Shown: positions 44,847 through 56,727, numbered from the stretch's first letter. The stretch is 64,000 nucleotides of DNA from Acanthosoma haemorrhoidale (GCA_930367205.1 OV884015.1:106394509-106458508), one strand, 5' to 3'. Numbers and translations: made by a program. Notes: generated by a model from the letters alone, not told the origin.

Positions 44847-45035
44847 TGTATATAATAAATAGAAAAAGTCATGAAGTGCGCAAAAGCGATAAGATTATAG
44901 ACACATTTTCAATGTTATGATATGTTTAGTGTTAAAGAACAACACTCATCACTAGCACATCTGACTTTAGAGGGTTAGAAAATATAACAGTATTTTCTAG
45001 CATTTTTACACACGTTGACGGCTTTAACTCCAGAC

Positions 45036-45128
45036 TTTTTTTTTTTTTTTTTTTTTTTCTCTAAGCTCTCTAGTTAGAATTTTCGGATGAGGGATAAATA
45101 TAAAATATTTAGGGTGATCGGATCCTTG
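45036..45128 (-). mobile_element. LINE family G, 93-bp insertion next to the Beat exon
   Basis: A very short minus-strand retroposon: a 24-base T run (its A tail), then CTCTCTAGTTAGAA to GGATCCTTG, also present at 51560-51650. It is flanked by perfect 11-bp duplications TAACTCCAGAC (45025-45035 and 45129-45139), a clear target-primed insertion. It lies about 240 bases beyond the donor side of the Beat exon, within the intron. Confidence 0.88.
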
Positions 45129-45378
45129 TAACTCCAGACGAAACGTCAGTAAATTTGTTTATATATCATGTCGGATTATACATACGAGAATGGCTACGAT
45201 ACTGATTCGAAGTCAATATTTCCGAAGCGACTGTTGAGCAAAAGACTAGGATACTGAAAAGGTCTAAGAGAGACTACTTTGTCATTCCGTCTGTACCCGG
45301 CCACTACTTGGAAGTAAGTTTGCAGGGACTTGGGGTCTAAGTTGTGCGTCAGATGGCAGACGGATCCTCAAGGCTTAC

Positions 45379-45514
45379 CTAGGACAGTCATGTTCTTGCT
45401 CTGAAGGGAGGTCTCGAAGTTGGGCGCCTCCGTGGAAACTTCGCACCTGTAGGTGCCAGAGCTGGTGTAGCCCACCTGCGTCAGGGTCACCTGGGTCATG
45501 TTCGATGCTGAGAC
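45379..45514 (-). CDS. beat: Internal exon of a Beat (beaten path) family Ig protein
   Basis: A 136-base exon on the minus strand, preceded by a pyrimidine-rich acceptor (CTCTCTCTGTTCCAG) and followed by a donor (CTAG|GTAAGC). It reads in one frame as VSASNMTQVTLTQVGYTSSG, then TYRCEVSTEAPNFET, then SLQSKNMTVL. This is the E-to-G strand part of an Ig domain with its YxC cysteine. The CEVS-EAP-F-T wording is diagnostic of Beat proteins, secreted or membrane-anchored Ig proteins that bind Side receptors in motor-axon guidance and synaptic partner choice. The exon starts in phase 0 and ends in phase 1. Its GC content is far above its flanks. No other exon of this gene was recognised here, so the introns on either side are long. 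Which Beat paralogue it belongs to is unresolved. Confidence 0.9.
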
Positions 45515-46511
45515 CTGGAACAGAGAGAGAGTAGGGATTTTAATGAGCTCAATTAATAGAAAGGTTGAATACTTATTAATAATAGTATAATGTAAACAGC
45601 TTCTGCTTCCTCCAACTAGATCAATCCCCCCAATAAATGTATCAATATTACTAGTTTAAAATCACAAATTGATTAACCTCATATAATTGAATGCAACATT
45701 GCAGAACAAATGGAAATATCCAAACCATCCTCAAAGGAAGTTCCAGTGAAGTGCGTCTAAAGTTATATAATGCTAAGAATATTATAATGCTAACAGTAGA
45801 AGCAAGCCCCTCCTAGTGTATACCTGCCTGGTGACTTCATGGAAGTCACTGGTGTTTCCAGTTATTTTTTAAGTAAGCGACAGGCGAAAGAATTTAATGG
45901 AGTCTGCTGTACCGTCATGAAAAGGTTGATTTTTCGGACCATAAAGAAGCCAACAACAATGCAAAAACTATTCATATGAAGGTTAATAAGAGAATCTGAC
46001 TATACTGAGCGAAGTGTAAGAGATTCTGAAAAGATTCCAGGGCCTTTAAAGTCAAATACTCCATATCAAATTTTATTTCCGTTTATTTCCAATAAATTTA
46101 CCTATTTATTCCAAATATTGCAATTAGAATTGTCAAAAATTGCTTTTCGGGTTTTGTAGTGAAAAGGGTTGAGCAAAAAAATAAGGGATCAGTCCAAAAT
46201 CTCCAACTAGATAAATATTTAGTAAAAATATACTTTTACAGGTCCAACATAAACTTTTTCACTCAATAAACAATTCACTATATGGTAAGTTATATATCGT
46301 GTAAAAACATAACAGGATTTTTACTTAATTGAACGGTTAAAATACTAATTTTTGTCTATAAATTTTATGTTTTGAAACATAAGCAAAGAAATTAAATTAG
46401 GATCTTTACTGAATTAACTTTAGATAATTTGTGTAGCATCATCTCTACTCTCTTGACATGCTTCATTCACCCCAATATAAATTTATGAAACGGCAAATGT
46501 AACTGGCAATA
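45515..46511 (-). other. Intron upstream of the Beat exon
   Basis: AT-rich DNA without repeats or frames; on the minus strand it ends with the polypyrimidine tract and AG at 45515-45530. Confidence 0.6.
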
Positions 46512-46707
46512 CCTGGTACCAGTACAATATGCGTATAATGTGCATCATTGTACTTGTTTATTCATTACATAATTGTTATAAAATAACAAAACCTGTATAT
46601 AATGTAGCGATCCTACAGGAAATACAAAAATAGTTTGTAAATAGATTCACCTAAGGACCTATGATTGTATATAATTATCTGTAAATTTGAAAGGGCTATG
46701 AAAGAAA
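46512..46707 (+). mobile_element. Retroposon family D 3' end, copy 3
   Basis: Plus-strand match to 21480-21650, ending GGGCTATGAAAGAAAAAAAAAA. Confidence 0.75.
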
Positions 46708-47401
46708 AAAAAAAACCGTACAATAACTACCTTAACGAAATAGAAGTTTGACGTAAACTGAAATAAATGTTTAGAATTCAGATAGCTAGCTGAGTTTATG
46801 TTTTATCTTAGGTGTCTAAACGGTAAAAAGTTTTGCTCAAGTCATAAAAAAATACTATAAAAAATTACGGTTTTTAAGAGATTTGAGTTACTTCATTAAA
46901 TCTTGCTTAAGAAATAACATAAGCTCTCCTTTTTAATAAAGTTTATAAACTTAATAAAACAGTCTAATTTAAACATAAATCAGATGGGCTTAATAAATTT
47001 TCAGCGGGTTCAAGCATAAAAAAAAACATTGGAAAAATATCTGATATAAATTGTGGAACCCAAAATGATTTAGTTTTAGTTTTTTCCAAATGGCCCTCTA
47101 TATATGGGTGTACTTCGATAGTGATTTTGAAAAGTATAAGATATGAAATTTTAAATTTATAATTTCCCAACACCCCGAACTATGTTTTGGTTAAAACAAT
47201 TAACTATTATATGAATACTATGCATGAAAAATCCACAAGGAAAATATCGTTCCCGTTTTGCTAAGCTGAAAACTTTAGAAAGTATCAAAGCAAAAGATAT
47301 TTAAGTCTTGATGTTTTAAATTTTTAATATGGTAAATAAAAATGATAAATTCAACACGATTCGTTCACTTTATATGTGCAGATACGTTTTAAAAAAATAA
47401 T
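46708..47401. other. Unassigned AT-rich sequence
   Basis: Nothing recognised. Confidence 0.45.
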
Positions 47402-47630
47402 ATCAAGTTTCTTATTTATAAATAAAGTTTTTTTCCGGAAATCGTCTTAGGTTGTCGAAAGATTAGGGTTTCGTCAAGTTTATCAATGCACATCGTTTCG
47501 ACATGTTCTATATTTCTTCATCAGGTCCAGATATCAAGAAAAGAAAGGAAATGTTAAACATATTTGTTATGATGTGGGCAGCCAATGAACTGATGCTAAT
47601 ATGTAATAGTGTATAGGTTTAAATATTGTT
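47402..47630 (+). repeat. Repeat family F, copy 1
   Basis: Matches 50627-50845: TATCAAGTTT start, TCGTCTTAGGTTGTCGAAAG, GTCAAGTTTATCAATGCACA, CATGTTCTATATTTCTTCATC, GAACTGATGCTAATATGTAA. Unclassified. Confidence 0.85.
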
Positions 47631-48124
47631 TATTAAAATTCCCTATTTATGCAATACAAAATAGAAAAAAAAACTGAAATATGTATGTACCTAGTTATCC
47701 TCGTTAAAAAAATAATACCTCAAGTGGAAAATAAATCAGGTATTTTTTTTGTGAGGAGGGATTGTTGGCACGCTTGATCAATTGCATTGTCGAGGGTCAC
47801 AATAGCAGAGAAAACATAGTCATTTGCAAGCACGGGAACAATTATGCATAGTGGATTGACTTACATTTCTCCAACCATTGTCAGCAGTCTTTATAGTTGA
47901 AAATATTCAGATATTTTGTACATTTCTGTTCTCAATGCTGTCAAGAGCAATTGTACCACTTATTTGCGCCAGGGGGTATTACATTTTTTAATGAGCCTGA
48001 ATTTTTGGGGGTTGCCACATCGATTTTTCCTTTCTGCTGCCGGCTTTTATAATTTACTTTTTTTCACAGATAGACAGGAAATTATGGGTACGCTTTGAGC
48101 TCATGGTGAACTCCAGTAAAAATA
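47631..48124. other. Unassigned sequence
   Basis: No gene or repeat match. Confidence 0.45.
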
Positions 48125-48504
48125 AAGGATGTCGGGAATTGTACGTCCCTAAGGTGGGAAGGACGCCCGCCGCGGACTAGGCTAGGGTCACTACAACCCT
48201 AGGCGCTGTCCGGCGAGCGCCGAAAAAGAGATAATATGAGGTGGACCTGTGGTGTTTGCTGGCGGCCTAGTCGGGGGGCACCTTAATTCGTATTGATCTG
48301 ACTCCATAACATCTTAGAAGGTGTGCCCCCATAAAACACTATGTTCAGGAGAAAAGGAGCAGGGTAGGTATTATAGGTAGTTTATGTGGTCTTGGAATGA
48401 CCACGAATTCACACTCGGTATCTAAGGGTAGGTGAAAACCATTCGGATCCCAAAGGCAAGTGTGAACCGGAGAGAGGCAGACTGGATCACTGGTGGAGAT
48501 ACTA

Positions 48505-48693
48505 CTAGGGAATGTTCGTAGGGCCCCAGATGACCATCGTCCGCGAGGAAGGGGTCTCTTCGAAGGAGTTGCTAGTTTTAGCGAGACGAAGGCAGAGATT
48601 CCCACTAGGAAGGTGTGGGGTCTGACAATGCCGGACTAAAACATAGCGAGGTTGGGAAAAAGAGATGCAGAGGTAGTTGAATAATAAGGCCAT
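48505..48693 (-). other. Conserved short leader ORF in solo LTR S3
   Basis: A 62-codon open frame starting MALLFNYLCISFSQPRYVL and continuing CQTPHLPSGNLCLRLAKT. Equivalent frames start at 35318 (S2) and 61017 (S5), and a truncated one at 18655 (S1). Placement after the TATA box puts it in the transcript leader. Whether it is translated is unknown. Confidence 0.45.
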
Positions 48694-48816
48694 GGTTTGA
48701 GTAGAGCAGGAATCGCCATTGCAGTGAGAGAGAGAGGGAGAAACAGCAGAGTTTCAAACCAAAGGTGTTCCAAGTGCCGGGTGCTAAGAGTCTGCCTAAT
48801 GCCTCAAATCTGGCTG

Positions 48817-48824
48817 CTTATATA
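48817..48824 (-). promoter_or_regulatory. TATA box in solo LTR S3
   Basis: TATATAAG on the minus strand within CCTGCCTATATAAGCAGCC, about 125 bases upstream of the leader ATG. A strong core-promoter match. Confidence 0.6.
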
Positions 48825-49026
48825 GGCAGGTGAAGGGGTGGGGGGATCCTCTACCTGTGGCTATTTCGTACACTAGTTTCCTTCTCTCTTAACTCACGCT
48901 TTAAGGTTTTATTATTAAAATATGGAAACATAGATGGATATTTTCTGGACCGAGAAGAACTGAACTTCAAATTATTCGTGATGAAGAGGTTGACACAAGA
49001 AAGGATATTGACTGCAATATTAATAA

Positions 49027-49262
49027 CAGTCACTGCACTGCGTCACTCATCCCTATAATCCTCCTCGGAGACTGAAACGGCAGTGGCCTCGTGACCTGCT
49101 ATAATCAAGTGACAGTGGGAGTCCTGGCAATGGCCAGTTTCTCCAATCATGTCCTGAATGAATGAGCGAGTGAATGACGAAATGTAAATATGGTATGAAT
49201 GATCGTATATCTTAATTACTTATTGCCTAGCAAGGCAGATTGTAATTTTAGCACAATAAAGG
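49027..49262 (+). mobile_element. LINE family A tail, copy 11 with 11-bp target duplication
   Basis: A plus-strand copy flanked by AATATTAATAA (49016-49026 and 49263-49273). It lacks the central UTR block after AATCATGTCCTGA, so it is internally deleted, yet its duplications are perfect; the deletion was probably present in the source RNA or arose at integration. Confidence 0.88.
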
Positions 49263-49273
49263 AATATTAATAA

Positions 49274-50225
49274 ACTTAAGGAGAAGGTAAGACGTTTAAC
49301 TGGTGTACGAAAATCGGTACGAATTATTGAAGGGACCAAAATGCATCGTTTTTTTTTACGGATTAACGGGGTACGAACCACCAACATTATAATCCTTGGA
49401 CTATGTTCCTAACTAGCATTAAAAATCTACCTGTATTTTTTTCTATTTTTTAGTACCTAGCGTTTGACATTAACTATTGCCATCCATATTTTACACCTTC
49501 TTTCTTTGTTTAATGTGAGGAACTGCCGCAGACGTACATAGTATGTCAATAATTGCTTATTTTGGAAAACCTAACTATACTCTCTTTCGTCAACTAACAG
49601 ACGGTTTCTCAACAGACATTTCTACACATTATGAACACAATAAAGAGGCCACTGATTCATGGATTAACTCGTTAAAAAAATAGATATGTTACCTATAACG
49701 ACTACGAAATAATAAAACTAACCGCTTTTCCTGTGCTGTCTTCTTTCGCATTACTAAGGCACTTCGTAAAGAAGGATATATTGTGGCACGATGACACAAT
49801 GAAGGCAGCAGCTGGCTGAGTATGAGAGGCTCGCACAATTAACACATGCATGTTCGGCAATTGCCGCATTAATTAAGACAAGTGTGTCTTCAGCGCGCCA
49901 TCGTCCGCAGTCACTTTGTAACAATTACTTAAGACTCGAGCAGCCTCTCATTGCTCAACGTCAGCGCAGTTTGCTTGACTTGGAAGTATGTAGAACAGTG
50001 GAGTATTCACTATCAGGCTTTGCCTCGTGGCTTGCTTGGCTTGAGTTACCGCTAGCAAACCAACTGACGGTAGATCCAAACACATTAAGCTTAATCATGA
50101 GGTTTGTTTGAGAGTTCCGATTAGGAAAATAGGGAGGATATCCTGGTATAGTAAATTAAAGGGATAGATTTTGTAGGTATTAGATATGTGCAGTTATGTA
50201 TATAAGAAAAGAATACCAAGTTTTT
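49274..50225. other. Repeat-free region with GC-richer island (49780-50110)
   Basis: No repeat match. An open stretch of 75 codons at 49884-50111 is unrecognised and not called. Candidate conserved non-coding DNA. Confidence 0.3.
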
Positions 50226-50625
50226 TTTTTTTTTAGTTTTTTTTTTCACTGAAAGACCTAAAAGACTACGGGAATATCATTACTTTCGGTTCTTTTCTTG
50301 TTTTTGTTTTATCACCCTCATTATCTCTGCGTGCTTTTGTTTTCTTTATTCTGTCCACGCGACTCCTCTTTTCGATCTTTTCTTCCCCACAAAAACCTTG
50401 ATTTCCCTCAGTCTTTTCCTATGTCTTTCTCCGGCCTGACACTCCTGGTCCGTTATTCCTAGTCTTTCCGTTTTTTTCTTCATCTGCTTAGTGTATCCCC
50501 TTGAGCTTTTGTATCCACGCATTTCTGGAATATTTCCTTGTTTAGTCTTTCCGGGGCCATTCTTACCATATGTCCGTGGAATTTCAATCTCCTGATCCTT
50601 ACGTCCGTTTCTAGGTCTTTTTATA
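50226..50625 (-). mobile_element. LINE family E ORF C-terminus, copy 2
   Basis: Minus-strand remnant extending further upstream than copy 1: RRLKFHGHMVRMAPERLNKE in one frame, then RGYKSSRGYTKQMKKKTERL, ending in a 3' UTR and a T run at 50220-50234 (A tail). It is related to the post-RT tail of RTE/CR1-like elements. Dead copy. Confidence 0.68.
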
Positions 50626-50626
50626 T

Positions 50627-50845
50627 CAAGTTCATTATCTATAAACAAAGTTTTTTTTTCAGATATCGCCTTAGGTTGTTGAAAGACAGCAGGTTTTTGT
50701 CAAGTTTATCAATGCACATCGTTCGACATGTTCTATATCTCTTCATCAAATCCAGAATCAAGAAAAGAAAGGATATGTTAAACATAATTGTTATGATACG
50801 GGCAGCAAATGAACTGATGCTAATATGTAATGGTGTATAGGTTTA
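50627..50845 (+). repeat. Repeat family F, copy 2
   Basis: Second copy of 47402-47630, same orientation, directly abutting the family E LINE. Confidence 0.85.
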
Positions 50846-51227
50846 AATGCTGTGGCTTACCATTTAACGCGTACAGGAAAAACAAAAAACCATGTGGGTA
50901 GTTGGAAAGTGGGTAGAAGGAAACGAGCGAAATTGGTCTTAGAGACAATCGATTGATGATTGGATTTAGAGGAAATAGAGAAAATGCTATTTCAAGTTGC
51001 AACAATGGGCATTTTTTTTTTATATATATACTACAGTAAGTTTGTTCAAAATGTGCATACGTATATATATATATATATATATAATATATAGTATAATATA
51101 TACTGTAGGGATGTATGGTGTAGTGTAATGACTGCAGTGTTGGCCTTGTATCTATTCACTAGACCTTCCTGGATGTCCGACCACAGCTTTAATAAGTATT
51201 ATAATCATTTTAGAGTAAATATTGAAA
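50846..51227. other. Unassigned with (AT)n
   Basis: (AT)n runs at about 51015-51030 and 51060-51085. No gene. Confidence 0.5.
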
Positions 51228-51524
51228 ATTTTTTATTGTGCTAAAATTACAATCTACCTTATTAGGCAATAAGTAATTGGGATGAATGTTCTCATTCATA
51301 CCATATTTACAATACGCTCATTCAAACAGTATTTACAAACAGACCAGAGGCCCCACAAATCCACATGGTTTTCACCTTCCTCGCATGCGAAAGAGGAAGC
51401 GGAGTCTTAGGAAGTCCCCCACGCTCCTTCGTCAGCCACGTCACCGGATACGAGCCAGCGGAGGCTGACCAAGAGAGAAAAAGCCACATACGCTCAGGAC
51501 ATGATTGGAGAAACTGGCCATCAT
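51228..51524 (-). mobile_element. LINE family A tail, copy 12
   Basis: Minus-strand family A 3' UTR, ending at GAGAAACTGGCCAT; the 5' remainder is missing. Confidence 0.85.
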
Positions 51525-51559
51525 GTTTTTTTGTAATTTAATGTTCCTTTATTTCTAAT

Positions 51560-52129
51560 TTTTTTTTTTTTTTTTTTTTTTTTTCTCTAGTTAGAAGATT
51601 AGAAATGAGGGAAAGATAAGGAATATTTTGGTTGAGCGGATCCTTGTACTAGGAGTACCTGCTTGAAGGCGGTGTGAGCGAATTAAGGAGTGTGGGAAGC
51701 CTCGGTAGAGGTGGAAAAGTTGCGGTACAGTGGTGAGAGTCCACTGGTGGCAGGGCCTAGAGTTTCTTTAGGCATGTAGTGCAGTCTTAGTTAGTCGGAT
51801 AACATTTATGGGGGCCCCTTAGAGGCTTGTTGTTGCTGGGCCAAGCGTCGTGATGTCCACCATTTGGTTAGCTTTACTTGAGAGTTGCCATCGTGCCGGT
51901 AGCGGTGGGGGTGTCATGTCTTGGAATAGAGGGTTAAACTATGTTTCATCGAGTCAAAAACTTAATGTTCTGGTGGTGGATACGGCTCCTATTTGCACAG
52001 AAAAGATTCTGCCTGCTAGATAGGAAGACATGATGTTCTGGAGTTGCGCAAGAAATTCGGGCTCGTGCTGGCGTCGCAGGAGTGTGCGATGATCCACAGA
52101 GTCGAATGCTTTCGTACAGTCAAAGGTGA
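51560..52129 (-). mobile_element. LINE family G with RT motif, copy 2
   Basis: A minus-strand retroposon with a 26-base T run (A tail) at about 51559-51584 and near-perfect target repeats TTTATTTCTAA / TTTATTTTTAA (51549-51559, 52130-52140). Its 5' end encodes TFDCTKAFDSVDH, the first catalytic-aspartate motif of a non-LTR reverse transcriptase, followed by QNIMSSYLAGRIFSVQIG. The distance from this motif to the tail is too short for a full RT domain, so it is internally deleted. The same 3' end is at 45036-45128. Confidence 0.78.
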
Positions 52130-52140
52130 TTTATTTTTAA

Positions 52141-52862
52141 ATGTGGAATGAAAATGTTTGTAACAACTCCATATCCCAAGATAATATAATTAAATGGGAA
52201 TATGGATTAAATACCAAAAATGTACAAAAAAAAATTTACTCAAAAAAAAAAAATTAAACAAAAGGAAATGTTTACAAATCAAATAATAAATATTTATTTA
52301 CAAAAAAATAAATAAAAATCTTTGCAATACGTACAAGAATATTTAAAACATAATAAATATATATTTAGAATTTCAATATAATTGAATGGGTAGGTATGAT
52401 GAGCTGTTCTTTTAAGGCTTGGTACATGGTAATGGTCATTTGATAGCCGTTAAGTTTGTCCTTAACTACCACAAAATTATCTGAATATATTTGAGAAGGG
52501 TACATACAATAGCTGATAGTCTACTGCATAAAATTAAATGTAACAATAACCACAATAAGGTGTAATTTTATCTCAATAAAGATTTTATTTGTTTTAATAA
52601 AGAATAAAATATTTTTAAAAAAGAATAGTTATTTTTTTATCACAAAGGTTATTTCATTCCATGAATACTTTATTGCGTGAAGCTCTTTCTTGATTTTTTA
52701 AGATTTATATTTAGATTATTTTTTGATGGTACTAGTTAGCAATGCCAGTAAAGATGTAAAGATGTTATCAAAGATGAACAGACACTACAACCCCGAGTTG
52801 CTGTATCATAGAAGGAACACGAAAAAAAAAAAAAAAAGAATATTTAGTCTCTATCGGAAGTA
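52141..52862. other. Unassigned AT-rich sequence
   Basis: Very AT-rich with A runs at 52227-52262. No gene. Confidence 0.45.
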
Positions 52863-53570
52863 AGGTACTTAAAAAAGAGTTCCCACACACAAGGCTAAGA
52901 GGCAAGAACTAAACAGACGCTTTGGACAACTGTACAGACTACTTCAAAGGACATCCTATCTCTCAATAGAAAATAAATTACTAATCTACAAAGTTATACT
53001 TAAGCCAATCTAGACATACGGAATAGAGCGATGGGGGAGAGCAAAAAAGTCGAACATCAAGCACATCCAAGTCTTTCAATCCTGAGAAACCTGAGAAAAG
53101 AAATCTGTACCTTACTTTATTGCACTCATCCCTTCCAAGTTTATGAAACTCCATACTGACCTATACAACCACCCTGATCCCCCAGCACAGCCATTACACT
53201 TCACCACTCATCCCTATAATCCTTCTCGGAGACTAAACCGGCAGTGGCCTCTTGACCTGCTATAAATGCGTGACAGTGGGAGTCCTGGCCAGTTTCTTTA
53301 ATCATATCCTGAGTGTATGTGGCTCTCGCGCTTTTCGTCAGCCTCCATTGGATCGTATCCGGTGACGTGGCTGACGGAGGAGCGTGGGGGACTTCCCAAG
53401 ACTCCGCTTTCTCTTTCGCCTATGAGGGAGGTGAGGACCATGTGGATTTGGTAGGTCTCTGGGCTGTTTGTAAGTACTGTACGAATGAGCGAGTGAATGA
53501 AAACATTTATTACAATTACTTATTGCCCAATCAGGCAGATTGTAATTTTATCATAATAAAGCTGATTAGA
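52863..53570 (+). mobile_element. LINE family A, copy 13 (one of the longest)
   Basis: A plus-strand copy extending further 5' than most: RQELNRRFGQLYRLLQRTSY, LSIENKLLIYKVILKPIWTY then GIERWGRAKKSNIKH, matching the C-terminal RT tail of Jockey elements. It then has a deletion in the coding end, followed by the 3' UTR and AATAAAGCTG. This copy and 56021-56727 give the best clade evidence. Confidence 0.88.
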
Positions 53571-54719
53571 ATTAAATTAAATTGAAAAGAGTTATTATAT
53601 TCGCTTTTGAAAAACTGAATGATGAATCTAATTTGACTTTACCAGCTTTCACTTTCTTCTTATTGTATAAAAATATCATTCTCTTCACCAATGCATGTTA
53701 ACACTATGCTAATTTTATAGATTGATATGTCTATCTGTGTTATATTTACGTTATCTGCTTACGTTTTCGCATAAAAATGTCATTTTAAATGGTGGTTGGA
53801 TCTTAGTGTTACGATTATCCAAAATAGTGTTGCATTATTTCGTCTCATTACGAACACATCTTTATCTCTAGGTCTTTCATCTTAGTGTGATTTTAATTAT
53901 CTTTTCCGTCGATCGAATTATATTTCTGTTGCTCAATAACTCAAAAAAGAAACTGTATTTGGTATAACACCCAAATATACAATTATATATGGTTACAGGC
54001 TAAGAGCTTATTAGCGAATGAGAGCCCTAAGGAACAAACACTCTGTCTTATGCCTAAGGGGTATTTATCTGTGTAGGAAAGCGGTAACAGTAGGGATGAG
54101 GGTGCAGGTAGAAAGGACGTGGGAGCTAATTATTTAGAATAGAGGTCTGGGAAGGGAAGATAAGTTACTAATAGGATAAGATAAGATAATTACAATAGGC
54201 CTGATTATTATAAGTTATGAGACACTGTCCTTAGGATTTACTGATAAACATACCACTTGTTAAGGTAAGATGATATATATATGACATAACTGATCATTGT
54301 CTAGAGACATTTCTTCATTCAATACCGATATACATTAAATATGAGGTAAATAAATACGAATCAAAGATGTTCTGTTGCTGTGTTTTAAATGTAAATGTAA
54401 AACCAATATTTTCTTTGAATTGCGAGGTGTTATGATAGTTTCTAGAGCATATAAGATTATAACGAAAGAACATAAATAGGGAAGGGAAACAGTTTCAATG
54501 TAAGGTTTAACAGACCTGATTGTGATAGTTAATAAAAGGAACTACGGTATGGAATGATGAAAAATAAACAAGGAAGACCGAACGAGAACGAATGATAAAT
54601 AAATAAGGAAGTATCTTTTGAGGGTCATGATCCAGCAGGGAGGTTGAAAATATGCCTTATAAATAAGTATGCCTTACCAATAAGAAAGTGTTGTTAAAGC
54701 AAATTAAGGAATGTTAATG
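53571..54719. other. Unassigned AT-rich sequence
   Basis: No gene or family match. Confidence 0.45.
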
Positions 54720-55060
54720 TCGACAAATAAACCATATTAAAAAAAAAAATAGGTTTTTGTACGTTTGTAAAATTTTAAATAACACAGGTTGGATCAAGTG
54801 AGGGCTGATGATGGTGCTCTGTTTGACTCGGATCTCTCCCAAGGAGGGCCTGTCACATCCCCTCTGAGATGATGAATTCTGGGTAATCTCGCCCTTAGGG
54901 AGCATGCGCGGCTTAATAAGCCATCAAGGTGAAATACGCCGTTTGTAAATTATTACTTGCCTCCATGTGTCTTGTCAGCTTTGAGCCCTGTGTCTCTTAT
55001 TTATCGTGTCTCCACTTCGGGCTTCGGTGTCAGTGTCGATCCTCAAACTAATAGTCATCG
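54720..55060. other. GC-richer repeat-free island
   Basis: No match elsewhere in the window and no long frame; GC-richer than the flanks. Candidate non-coding element. Confidence 0.25.
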
Positions 55061-56020
55061 CAAATAGTAAAATCTCTACCAGTTTTCTTGTCTTTTTTTG
55101 TTTTTTTCTCATCGTGAACCTGATAGTGACATAAACATTTGAAATGGCGTGGATCATAAAACGAAACACAAATCTGTAAGTCATACATTTAAATTTCAAA
55201 CAGATAATATTTTTAATCTGGACTTCGAGATCTTTATTTTGAAACCCTACTCGATAAAATGGGAAATTTTTATATGTTTAATTACAAGTTATATACCATT
55301 TATCATAAGGCTTTTGTTTTCAGCATCTTTAGGTTTGATGGTAATAATTTCATGTGAACTAGCCAAAAATGGCTTTACGTAATTACAATTCAAGTCCTCA
55401 AACCATTTGAACGTTATTAATCAGTACTTTTAAATCTTTTATGTTTACTCAATATTTTTTTTTAATACTGATCAACTAATAAAAAGACTTCCATTATCTT
55501 TCCTAGGGACGGTTTTAAGTTTAGTATCGATAGAACTAGCGCTCAAAATAGCATTCATTCAGAAAAAAAGTTGAGCTAAGTTTTCCAACACGATGAAATT
55601 GTTAAATTATTCCCTACCGAAGTCACAACACAGTCAGTAATGATCTGAACTCTGAGATGTTAAATTTGAAACTTTAACATAATTGGGAAACATCTCACTG
55701 ATGACTTATCTTGTTTATTTGTATCAAAGTACTCTCCTCGTTGTTACCTCGGATAATCGAGGTTTTACTGCATAAACTTTTCATTACAGTTTTAATTACT
55801 GTACGTAATTATATTACACTTATGCCCTCAAGTAAGTAACATAATAATATTGCTTAATTTATTAATGATCTCGCATAATTTTTTGTAGGGTCATTTTGTT
55901 TTCTGATATCAAATGTAACTATTCCGCAAAATATTATGAATTCGAATGATTCACAGGTTGAGTTAAAGTTACCTTTTGTATTTATAGTTTGTTCAATCTT
56001 ATATGTCTTATTCTGAAACT
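55061..56020. other. Unassigned AT-rich sequence
   Basis: Nothing recognised. Confidence 0.45.
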
Positions 56021-56727
56021 TCTTTATTGTGGTAAAATTACAATCGACCTTATTAGGCAATAAGTAATTGAGATAAATGTTCTCATTCATATCATATTTA
56101 CAATTCATTATTCACTCGCTCATTCATACAATATTTACAAACAGCCCAGAGGCACCCCAAATCCAAATGGTTGTCACCTTCCTCGCATGCGAAAGAGGAA
56201 GCGGAGTCTTGGGACGTCCCCCACGCTCCTTCGTCATAAGCGTCACTGGATACGAGCCAGCAGAGACTGACCAATAGCACGAGAGGCATATACGCTCAGG
56301 ACATGATTGGAGAGTCTGGTCATTGCCAAAACTCCATTTATAGTAGGTCACGAGGCCACTGCCGTTTTTCAGTCTCCGAGGAGGATTATAGGGATGAGTG
56401 GTGCAGCGCAATGACTGTGCTAGGGTATTAGGGTAGTTGGATAGGTTGCTATGGAGTTTCATGAACTTGGAAGGGATGAGTTCGAGAATGTAAGGTATAT
56501 TGAGATCGTTATGAAGGGTTTTGTTGCTGACGTAATAAGGGGCATTTAGTATATTCTCAGGACTTTTGATTGAAAGGATTGGATACGCTCGATGTTCGAC
56601 TTTTTTGCTGTCCCACATAGCTCTATCCCGTATGTCCAGATTGGCTTAAGTATAACTTTGTAAATAAGTAGTTTATTTTCTATTGAGAGATGGGATGTCC
56701 TTCGAAGTAGTCTGAACAAAGTATTAA
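56021..56727 (-). mobile_element. LINE family A, copy 14 (long)
   Basis: A minus-strand copy with tail, full 3' UTR and coding end: LLRRTSHLSIENKLLIYK then KVILKPIWTYGIELWG, continuing to LHNDLNIPYILELIPSKF. A few frameshifts. No target duplication was resolved. Confidence 0.9.

Larger units (their letters stand above)
48130..49000 (-). repeat. Solo LTR family S, copy 3
   Basis: An 871-bp solo LTR flanked by the 5-bp duplication AAGGA (48125-48129 and 49001-49005). Read on the minus strand it has a TATA box (48817-48824), an ATG at 48693 opening a 62-codon leader ORF (CQTPHLPSGNLCLRLAKT), and the TGTCGGG end as terminal CA. One outer end reads GA instead of CA, a point change. Confidence 0.85.

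Noticed and set aside
49884..50111. 75-codon frame
   Set aside because: Short, unrecognised, and inside a repeat-free non-coding island without splice signals.
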